This document shows, piece by piece, positions 56,694 through 64,000 of a stretch of 64,000 nucleotides of DNA. A program made the position numbers and the translations under genes. A model generated the notes under the pieces. That model made no database searches, had not been told where the DNA came from, and saw only the letters and a list, made by a program, of their open reading frames with translations. How positions within the stretch are numbered: position 1 is the first letter of the stretch; the number at the start of each line of letters is the position of its first letter. The DNA is from Bufo bufo (taxonomy: Eukaryota > Chordata > Amphibia > Anura > Bufonidae), in NCBI RefSeq assembly GCF_905171765.1, contig NC_053390.1, forward strand, positions 305,726,984 through 305,790,983. The letters run 5' to 3'.

Positions 56694-56996
56694 AATTCCT
56701 GTTCACACAATGTTTTTTGGCGCGTTTTTTGTGTGTTTTTTCTTGTGTTTTTTTTGCATGAAATCCGCGCCAAAAACAATGTATAAAAAGCCTCCAATTC
56801 ATTTCAATGGGAGGCAGAACATTCTTTTTTCCACACCAAAAAGAAAACTGCAAGGAAAAAAGAAGCAGCATGCCCTATCTTGGTGCGGAAACCGCACTGA
56901 TTCTCTCATAGAGATGAATAGAAAGCTAAAAAAATAGAAAGCAACAAAAACTGCACCATAACCAGGCATCAAAATTCGCCATGTGAACATCCCCTA
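56694..56996. mobile_element. MITE, about 300 bp
   Basis: 'cctgttcacacaatgttttt' at the left and the inverted 'cgccatgtgaacatcccc' at the right enclose a 'ttttggcgcg' / 'cgcgccaaaa' palindrome and a 'ccaattcatttcaatgg' core. The right flank is 'taa' (56995-56997); the left flank 'gtaatt' makes a TAA target likely. Confidence 0.65.
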
Positions 56997-57417
56997 ACAT
57001 AGTATTTATGCCCTCTATATACCCTGCAGACAGTAAAAAATAATTGCCACCAGAAGTAAAAACAGACAATTGCCACCAGAAGTAAAAAATAAACCTTGCA
57101 CTCACCTTACCTCAACTCCCTGATGAGCGCAATAAGTCTTTGCATAGTTAACATCTTGGAGCAGGAGGAGTGATGCAGGGATATTGTCACACTGCCTGTG
57201 CATGTGTCCCAGTGTCCTTTATGCCACCTGTCTAAAGTGACTTGCGGCTTACAAGACAGAGAAAGGTAAGGCAGGGAGCCTATGGCTCCAGTACCAAAGG
57301 CTTCAACTGTATTGATGTCATGAGAATGCTGATGCAGTTGTTAGTGGTGGGCCCGGGCCACCGCCCCTGCACTCCTTCTAGCTAGTCTTCCGAGAATATA
57401 CAAGGTGTTTTACTCAC
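56997..57417. other. Intron-like sequence, short direct repeat
   Basis: 'attgccaccagaagtaaaaa' occurs twice (57044, 57070). The rest, including the GC-richer 57340-57380, is unassigned and would be intron downstream of exon B. Confidence 0.5.
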
Positions 57418-57522
57418 TACTTGACGATGAACTGCTGATTTCCAACAGCAGGGTTGGGGAGTTGTAGGATAATTCAGTCTCTTCCTCAGACTCTGAACAT
57501 GAGGGTAAATCAGACCTGCTAA
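57418..57522 (-). CDS. Candidate host-gene exon B
   Basis: Minus strand: acceptor 'gtgtctctaatgcag' before 57522 and a consensus donor 'gtgagt' after 57418. In the phase set by exon A the 35 codons are open: SRSDLPSCSESEEETELSYN, then SPTLLLEISSSSSS, strongly acidic and Ser-rich like exon C. One base is carried to the next exon and fits exon C. A second AG (57515-57516 side) would give another phase, so the acceptor choice rests on frame continuity. Confidence 0.55.
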
Positions 57523-57582
57523 CTGCATTAGAGACACACATGATCAATGAATGGTCTCCAACAGCAACATTTTAATACTCAC

Positions 57583-57658
57583 ATTTTCTAAGATATTTTT
57601 CATTACCGGACTTGTATACATTACTGGAGGGTGAGTACGGTGAATCTTCGGATGACAT
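57583..57658 (-). CDS. Candidate host-gene exon A
   Basis: Minus strand: acceptor 'ttttctgattctag' directly precedes 57658 and a consensus donor 'gtgagt' follows 57583. The 76-bp exon reads SSEDSPYSPSSNVYKSGNEKY and LRK with one base left over, which continues in exon B only 60 bp away. It opens with ATG, so it could be the first coding exon or an internal one. Not recognised. Confidence 0.5.
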
Positions 57659-57773
57659 CTAGAATCAGAAAATGTAGTTTACTAAATGATATCATGTACA
57701 TTCAGTGACAACATGTTAGTTTCTAATTTATCAGAAAAAAAGTGTGGTTGTTTTTGATTTTCTATTGTTCTAG

Positions 57774-57892
57774 ATGACCCCGAGAAAGCTTTCGCATATA
57801 TGTACAGTAGTCAAGGTACCAATGGTATTCTGCCCAATGCCTGGTGGGATAACACAACCCCAAAGAACGATGCTGATGTGAACAGAGCCTTA
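57774..57892 (+). other. Possible exon on the plus strand (weak)
   Basis: A good acceptor ('ttttctattgttctag') precedes 57774. The frame DDPEKAFAYMYSSQG, ILPNAWWDN, DADVNRALVIF looks protein-like and runs on hydrophobic (STSICLFIL) until a MITE start at 57935. The donor ('gtaatt', 57893) is poor. It faces away from exons A-C, so it belongs to a different gene or is chance. Not recognised. Confidence 0.25.
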
Positions 57893-57934
57893 GTAATTTT
57901 CGTATCTACATCTATTTGCTTATTCATTTTAGGG

Positions 57935-58261
57935 CTCATGCACACGAATGTAGGTTTACTATCGTGTGTGTGTGTCTGCTTGTGAGTGGAACACTCAGGG
58001 GTGTCCTGTCGACCTTATAACGGGCAGGGGGTGGCAGGAAAAGTTTTGTATTATTGCATGGGTTTGCCTGCAGGCTTCAGGTGGGGATTTATGCTCGAGT
58101 TACGGCCCGGCGCAGGGCATAACAGCGTGTGAGGGCATAAGGTGAATCGGCCTGAAGGGCTTGGGAAACCCTTGTCACGTGACGCGGTGGGCTGCTCTCT
58201 TCCCCGGTATGTGACAATGACAAAGTGAAAACACAATAGTCAATATCTTTCTGACTTTTTT
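57935..58261. other. MITE start and unassigned GC-rich sequence
   Basis: 'gggctcatgcacacgaatgt' opens like the Harbinger-like MITE at 50993 but no matching end follows. 58000-58210 is GC-rich without recognised structure; a T run (58259-58272) marks the edge of the following Tc1 relic. Confidence 0.45.
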
Positions 58262-58677
58262 TTTTTTTTTTTAAAGAAAAACTAAAAACTTGCATTGAGA
58301 TAAGAATTAAGACACTTTGCTCTGTATTCAGTTGAAGCACCTTTGGCAGTGATTACAGCCTTCAGTCTTCTTGGGTGTGATGCCACAAGATTTGCACATC
58401 TGGATTTGGGGATGTTCTGCCACTCTTCTTTGTGGATCCTCTCAAATTCTGTCAGGTTGGATCAGGACCGTCAGCGGACAGCCTTTTTCAGGTCACTCTA
58501 GAGATAGTCGATTGGGTTTAAGTCAGGGCTCTGGCTGGGCCACTCAAGGATATTCATAGAGTTGTCCCTAAGCCACTCCTGTTGTCTTGGCTGTGTGCTT
58601 AGGGTCCTTGTCTTGTTGGAAGGTGAACCTTTGGCCCAGTCTGAGGTCTAGAGCACTCTGCCTCAGGTTTTCATTAA

Positions 58678-59113
58678 AGGGGTTGTCTCATTTCAGTAAA
58701 TGGCATTTATCATGAAGAGAAAGTTAATACAAGGCACTGCGATTGTCCATATTGGCTCCTTTGCTAGCTGGATTCATTTTTCCATCACATTATATATTGC
58801 TCGTTTCCAAGGTTACGACCACTCTGCAATCTGTGGTGGCCGTGCTTGCACACTACAGAAAAAGCACCAGTCTATGTGAGCTCTCATGGTCCTGGCCACC
58901 AGAGAGAGCTTTTTCATATAATATGCAAGTACGGCCACTGCTGATGGATTGCAGGGTGGTTGTAACAGTAGAAACGAACAGTGTATAATGTGATGGAAAA
59001 ATGAATCCAGTCAGCAAAGGAACAAATACGGATAATAACAACACATTAGTTGTATTGCTTGTATTAACATTCTTTGCATGATTATTGGCACTTGCTGAAG
59101 TGACACAACCACT
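58678..59113. mobile_element. TTAA-flanked MITE, 436 bp
   Basis: TTAA at 58674-58677 and 59114-59117. Ends AGGGGTTGTCTC and, inverted, GACACAACCACT. Long internal complementarity: 'ggattcatttttccatcaca' (58769) against 'tgatggaaaaatgaatccag' (58990). Removing it rejoins 'cctcaggttttcattaa' with 'gaatatctctgtactttg', normal Tc1 sequence. Confidence 0.85.
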
Positions 59114-59354
59114 TTAAGAATATCTCTGTACTTTGCTCAATTCAGCTTCCCCTCAACCCTGTTCCAGCCACTGAAACACGCCCCCATAGCATGATGCTGC
59201 CACCACCATGCTTCACTGTTGGTGCTGGTATTGGGCAGGTAATGGGCAGTGCCTGTTTTTCTCCAGACATGGCACTTAGTATTGAGGCCAAAAAGTTTAG
59301 TCTTTGTTTTGCCAGACCAAAGAATCTTGTTTCTCACAGTCTGAAAGTCCTTAA

Positions 59355-60091
59355 AGGATAACTGTAGTATATATATTTTTTTTGAGTATTGGATTGTGGT
59401 GATTAATATCACCTTGGTGGCCCTATTTCAACTTTTCACTGTGTATTCAATTACCCCTTAATTCCACATTGTTGTTCCCTGTACTGCCTATTTTTACCTG
59501 TGCTTAAAATAGGGTTGCTAGGCATGGTCCGTCTATCTGTTGAAGGACGGAGCACGCAGCGTGCAGGCTCACATTACTGACAGCCAGGGACTGTAAGTAA
59601 ATGATTAACGCCAGGTCCTCCCCAGCAGCTGATAACAGTGCCTGGGCTGTGTGCACTTCTCCCTGTCCCTGCGCTTGGCAGACGCTCCCTCACTCAGCAG
59701 AGCTGGAGAATGCAGAGTGGAAGCAGCGCAGACCAGGGAAGGGAGATCTGCCATCTGCTCAGTGTATAAATGAAAGCAACATGTGGTAAGAGGACCCCTA
59801 TGTGCTGCAGGAGATTAACCCTTTAGGGGGAAGGGCTCTGGTTACTGACACTTTTGGGGGGCTATTGTTACTGGCTAGTGAGGGCAGGCGGGATTAGCCT
59901 CAGGGTGAGGGCAGTGGCGGCCATCTTAACTGAATAGTGAAATTGCAGTTTTATGCAGACTGGTTACTAAGGGCTGAATCCTATTAAATATGGGGTAAGT
60001 CAGTCTAATAGTAACTGATTCTGGAATATCATGTTATTAGTAACTACATATATGAAAATTTAAATTAGGGTCTAAATGTGACAGTTATCCT
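59355..60091 (-). mobile_element. TTAA-flanked MITE, copy 2 of the 738-bp family
   Basis: Reverse-oriented relative of 7738-8475, in TTAA (59351-59354, 60092-60095). Ends AGGATAACTGTAG and GTGACAGTTATCCT. Differences from copy 1 are scattered substitutions and small indels. Excision with one TTAA restores 'gaaagtccttaaggtgcac' of the Tc1. Confidence 0.9.
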
Positions 60092-60839
60092 TTAAGGTGC
60101 ACTTTTTTTGCAAACTGTAGGGGTGCTTTCACATGTCTTTTACTGAGGAAAGGCTTCTTTCTGTGCACTCCACCAGGGCCCAGATTGGTGGAGTGCTGCA
60201 GTGATAGTTGAACTTCTGGAAGTTTCTCCCATCTGTACACAGGATCTTTGGCGCTCAGCCAAAGTGACGTTTGGGTTTTTGGCCACCTCTCTTACCAAGG
60301 CTTTTGTCCCCGGATTACTTAGTTTGGTGGGGAGGCCAGATCTAGGAAGAGCCCTGTTTGTTTCAAGCTGTTCAAAGTCTTAAATTTAAGAATAATGGAG
60401 ACTATTGTGCTCTTAGGAACTTTTAGTACAGCAGAAAAAAAAAATTGTACCATTCTCCAGATCTGGCTCCACACAATCCTGTCTTTGAGCACTACAGGCA
60501 GTTCTTTCCTCCTCATGACTTGCTTTTCGTTCTCATGCAAATTTTCCGCTGTTATACTTTATATGGACAGGGCTGTGTCTTTCCAAAACATGTTCAATAG
60601 GGTTGAGCGAACCCGAACTATAAAGTTCGGGTTCGTACCGAACTTTAGGATTTTTGGACCCTGGACCCGAACTCAAACTTTTCAGTAAAAGTTTGGGTTC
60701 GGTGTTCGGCGAGTTAATGGCGCTTTTTAAAAGGCTGCAGAGCAGCCAATCAACAAGCGTTTACCTCGTGTGCCCTTAGAAGCCATCACAGCCATGCCTA
60801 CTAAAGACATGGCTGTGATTGGCCAGTGCAGCATGTGAC

Positions 60840-60860
60840 CCAGCCTCTATATAAGCTGGA
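60840..60860 (+). promoter_or_regulatory. Putative TATA box of hAT-D
   Basis: 'ctctatataagctgg' lies about 1 kb upstream of the transposase ORF, after two inverted CCAAT motifs ('ccaatcaaca' at 60747, 'gattggccag' at 60818). This arrangement suggests a Pol II start near 60870-60890, with the tandem array inside the transcribed leader. Confidence 0.5.
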
Positions 60861-61099
60861 GTCACGTAGCGCTGCACGTCAGTCTGCTCTTATTAGTGTA
60901 GGGATAGGATGCTGCTGCTGTGAGGGAGAGAATAGGAAAGAATCTTTTATCAGAAGTGCTTGTTAACTCAGCGATCTACAGCGATTTTTTTTTGGGGGTG
61001 CAGTGCACAATTTTTTACCCTGCCCTGAGCCCAGTGACACAGAAAAATAACTTTTATCCGTCTGTTAGTTAGGTGGGCTTCGGTGGCCATTTTATGCAA

Positions 61100-61870
61100 G
61101 TTCAGTGCACCAGCACAGCATATGTGCATTTGTGACAGTCAAGTACAAGCTTGAAATACTGCAATAATATTCTGGGTATAAAAAAACACCCATTTTTGGC
61201 AATACCCTACATCTGGGGCCTTTGCTGCATTTTTCACAGCGAAATACAAGCTTGAAATACTGCACTAATATTCTGGGTTTAAAAAAACACCCATTTTTGG
61301 CAAGACCCTACATCTGGGGCCTTTGTTGCATTTGTCACAGTGAAATACAAGATTGAAATACTGCAATTATATTCTGGGTTTAAAAAAACACCAATTTTTT
61401 GCAATACCCTACATCTGGCGCCTTTGCTGCATTTGTCACAGTGAAATACAAGCTTGAAATACTGCAATTATATTCTGGGTTTAAAAAAAACACCCATTTT
61501 TTGCAATACCCTACATCTGGTGCCTTTGCTGCATTTGTCACAGTGAAATACAAGCGTTAGATACTGCTGGTATATTCTGGTTTAAAAAAAAAACCACCCA
61601 TTTTGGGCAAGATAATACATTTGAGGCCTTTGCTGCATTTGGCACAGTGAAATACAAGTGTTAGATACGGCTGTTATATTCTGTTATTAAAAACACACCC
61701 ATTTTGGGCAAGATAATAAATTTGCGGCCTTTGCTGCATTTGTCACAGTGAAATACAAGCGTTAGATACTGCTGTTATATTCTGTTATTAAAAAAAACAC
61801 CCATTTTGGGCAAGATAATAAAATTGCGGCCTTTGCTGCATTTCTGACAGTTCAATACAAGCGTTATACA
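61100..61870. repeat. Tandem array of about 101-bp units (hAT-D)
   Basis: Eight units each contain 'cacagtgaaatacaagcttg', 'attctgggtttaaaaaaaca' and 'ccctacatctggggcctttg', starting near 61142, 61242, 61342, 61441, 61543, 61641, 61747 and 61850. The right half uses the variants 'gcgttagatactgctg' and 'gggcaagataata', so two unit types are present. It ends 20 bp before the coding region. Confidence 0.9.
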
Positions 61871-61890
61871 GTGCCTCCAGTTCCTTCACA

Positions 61891-64000
61891 TTGTCTTCCA
61901 CCCAGTCTCCTGCTGAAAGATCAGAGTTGGCACCTGCAGCCCATGTCCATCAGTCCTTCACCTCACCCCCTTGCAAACCAGCCAAGCAGTCTGAGCCCCA
62001 AGTCATGGAGCAGTCTCTTCTGCTTTTTGATGACTCTGCTAGCAGGGTTTCCCAGGGCCATCCACATAGCCCTGCCCCAGAAGTGGAAGATATTGAGTGC
62101 ACCGATGCCCAACCACTTATGTTCAAGGTTGAGTACATGGGAGGACCACCGCAGCATGTCTCGGATGATGACGAAACACAGGTGCCAACTGCTGTGGCTT
62201 TCTGCAGTGTGCAGACCGACAGGGAAGTCAGGGGTGAAGACTGGGTGGAAGATGATGTGGAGGACAATGTGGTCCTCGACCCCACATGGAATCACGGTCA
62301 TGCGAGTGACCTGTGTAGTTCGGAGGAAGAGGCGGTGGTCGCACAGAGCCACCACAACAGCAGAAGAGGGAGCAGGGTGCAAAAGTGGAGCGGCCGTCCC
62401 CTAGATAGTACGTCTGCTACTGCCCACCGCAGCAAGGGACCGAGCACACCAAAGCCAGCTCCAAGGAGTTCCCTGGCGTGGCAGTTCTTCAGACACTGTG
62501 CTGACGACAAGACACAAGTGGTTTGCACGCTGTGCAATCAGAGCTTGAAGCGAGGCATAAACATTCTCAACCTGAGCACAACCTGCATGACCAGGCATCT
62601 AAGTGCAAAGCACGAGCTTCAGTGGAGTAGACACCTCAAAAACAAAGAAAGGTCTCCGGCTCCTCCTGCTTCCTCTTCTGCTGCAGTCTCAGCCTCTTCA
62701 TCCACCTCTGGAGTGACAGTGGCACCTGCCAACCCTGCAAACAGAGGATCTGCCAGCAACGCCACCACCTGGGTCACCAAGCATCTCCACAATGTCCCAT
62801 GGAAGCATTCAACTCTCTATCTCCCAAACACTGGAACGAAAGAGGAAGTACCCCCCTACCCACCCGAGATCCCTGGCCCTGAATGCCACCATTTCGAAAT
62901 TACTGGCCTTTGAAATGCTGTCATTCCGTCTGGTGGAGACAGAGAGTTTTAAAAGCCTTATGGCGGTGGCTGTCCCACAATACATCGTGCCCAGCCGCCA
63001 CTACTTTTCCAGGCGAGCCATCCCTTCACTGGACAACCAAGTGGGGGACAAAATCAGGTGTGCACTGCGCAACACCATCTGTAGCAAGGTCCACCTAACT
63101 ACGGATACGTGGACCAGTAAGCATGGTCAGGGACGTTATATCTCCAGCAGCACACTGGGTAAATGCAGTGGCGGCTGGGCCTGAGGCGGATAGCAGTTTG
63201 GCGCATGTCCTTTCACCACCGAGGATTGCAGGGCGCTTCTCTTTGCCTCCTGTTGCTTCCTCGTCCTACTTCGCTTCCTCATCCTCTACCGCCTCCTCAT
63301 CCGGTCAGCGTAACACCTTTACCACCAACTTCAGCACACCCAGGGGTAAACGACAGCAGGCAGTTTTAAAACTTATCTGTTTGGGGGAAAAACCCCACAC
63401 TGCGCAGGAGCTGTGGACGGGCATGGAACAACAGACCGATGAGCGGCTGGTGCCAGTGAGCCGCATGCCTGGCCAAGTGGTGTGCGATAATGGGCAAAAT
63501 CTCGTAGCAGCTCTGGGACTAGCCAGTTTGACGCACATCCCTTGCCTGGAGCATGTGCTGAATTTGGTGGTGCAGAGGTTCCTTAAAAGTTACCCCGATA
63601 TGTCAGAGCTGCTGCATAAAGTGCGGGCCGTCTGTACGCGCTTTCGGCGTTCTCACCCTGCTGCTGCTCGCCTGTCAGCGCTGCAGCGTAACTTCGACCT
63701 TACCGCTCACCACTTCATATACGACGTGCCCACAAGGTGGAAATCCACCTTGCACATGCTGGCCAGACTGTGCGAGCAGCAGCAGGTGATAGTGGAGTTT
63801 CAGCTGCAGCACGCATGGGTGAGTCGCTCTGCAGAACAGCACCACTTCACCACCAATGACTGGGCCTCCATGCCTTGTTGCGCTGTTTCGAATACTCCAC
63901 CAACATGGCCAGTGCTGATGATGCAGTTCTCAGCGTTACTATCCCACTTCTATGCCTTCGGGCGATGATGGAAGAGGATGTGGCACAGGAGGAGGAGGAG
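61891..64000 (+). pseudogene. hAT-D transposase (BED finger, RNase H-like core), frameshifted, partial
   Basis: The first frame (61891-about 62790) has an acidic N-terminus (SEPQVMEQSLLLFDDSAS, EDWVEDDVEDN) and a BED finger: LAWQFFRHCADDKTQ, CTLCNQSLKRG and MTRHLSAKHELQW. A shift near 62790 gives NATISKLLAFEMLSFRLVE, ESFKSLMAVAVPQYIVPSR and HLTTDTWTS (first catalytic region, TDxWTS). A second shift near 63125 gives VVCDNGQNLVAAL (second Asp), CLEHVLNLVVQRFL and DVPTRWKSTLHMLARL (RW block). A third near 63930 moves to LLCLRAMMEEDVAQ. The C-terminal Glu and dimerisation domain lie beyond 64000. Shifts may be mutations; introns seem unlikely. Confidence 0.85.

Larger units (their letters stand above)
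58262..60597 (-). pseudogene. Tc1 element relic, split by two TTAA MITEs
   Basis: On the minus strand the pieces give LWSGKTKTKLFGLNTKCHVW (first catalytic Asp replaced by Gly), then SEAWWWQHHAMGACFSGWN (Gly box, decayed), and in the 58320-58670 part the region antisense to 'gattgggtttaagtcagggc' (SPDLNPI-type block). The N-terminal part lies at 60100-60540. MITEs at 58678-59113 and 59355-60091 interrupt it. hAT-D begins at 60598, so the 5' inverted repeat is lost. Dead element. Confidence 0.75.
60598..64000 (+). mobile_element. hAT-D: BED-finger hAT transposon, runs past the window end
   Basis: Starts TAGGGTTGAGCGAACCCGAA with subterminal inverted 'aagttcgggttcg' motifs. Then come a promoter-like segment ('ctctatataagctggagtca', 60843, a good TATA box with inverted CCAAT at about 60748 and 60818), a 101-bp tandem array (61100-61870) and the transposase ORF from 61891. 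The right end is outside. It is the only hAT here with promoter, array and transposase in order, and serves as the key for reading hAT-A, -B and -C. Confidence 0.85.

Noticed and set aside
59601..59789. Conserved small protein (same frame also at 8042-8230)
   Set aside because: Conservation is due to both being copies of the same MITE.

Overview
This is a non-coding, repeat-saturated stretch of a large vertebrate genome, most probably an anuran amphibian (frog or toad). The evidence is the repeat fauna: CR1 with an esterase ORF1, L1, Penelope-like (PLE) and DIRS retroelements, several Tc1/mariner lineages (DD34E, DD36E, DD37E), BED-finger hAT transposons, TTAA-flanked MITEs, Harbinger-like MITEs and LTR relics. 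There is no operon, CRISPR, prokaryotic signal or complete host gene. Assignments rest on reading translations and repeat ends by eye; no database search was possible.

Layout. 1-4657 is a nest: hAT-A (minus) lies in a Tc1 relic, which lies in hAT-B (minus), which abuts a DIRS tyrosine-recombinase fragment (to about 5500). hAT-A carries two segments recognisably derived from 18S rRNA. 5841-6890 is a DD36E Tc1-like element. 7390-19089 is one L1 (L1-A, plus) split by a TTAA MITE, a PLE fragment, a Harbinger-like MITE and a second L1 (L1-B, minus, 12046-18430) that itself contains an LTR-like insertion and a small L1 tail. Several of these insertions are proven by target duplications whose removal restores the host element's reading frame.

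19090-31970 is a minus-strand PLE with head-to-head terminal arms, split after its start codon by a 5.6 kb TTAA-flanked element. That element is made of alternating inverted repeats and a MITE-derived minisatellite. One PLE arm holds a TA-flanked palindromic MITE, which in turn holds a probable solo LTR. 32189-33180 is a Tc1 relic and about 33640-37681 a nearly full-length CR1.

37682-43873 is the least repeat-dense part. It has TTAA and hAT MITEs, a PLE end, a 173-bp-arm palindrome with no mismatches, and a likely host exon at 38414-38601. 43875-45287 is a Tc1 with an intact 344-residue DD34E transposase, cut by a second copy of the 5.6 kb element in opposite orientation (45292-49518). 53460-55022 is a DD37E element with a single stop, sitting in a hAT tandem array. 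57418-57658 holds two more likely host exons; together with 38414-38601 they make a phase-consistent minus-strand open frame of 369 bp across an intron of about 18.9 kb. 58262-60597 is a Tc1 relic split by two TTAA MITEs, and 60598 to the window end is hAT-D with a frameshifted transposase.

The genes mostly do not work together: the window is a record of successive insertions. The points most worth checking are the rRNA-derived hAT segments, the perfect palindrome, the alternating inverted arrays, the cryptic host gene and the intact Tc1 transposase.
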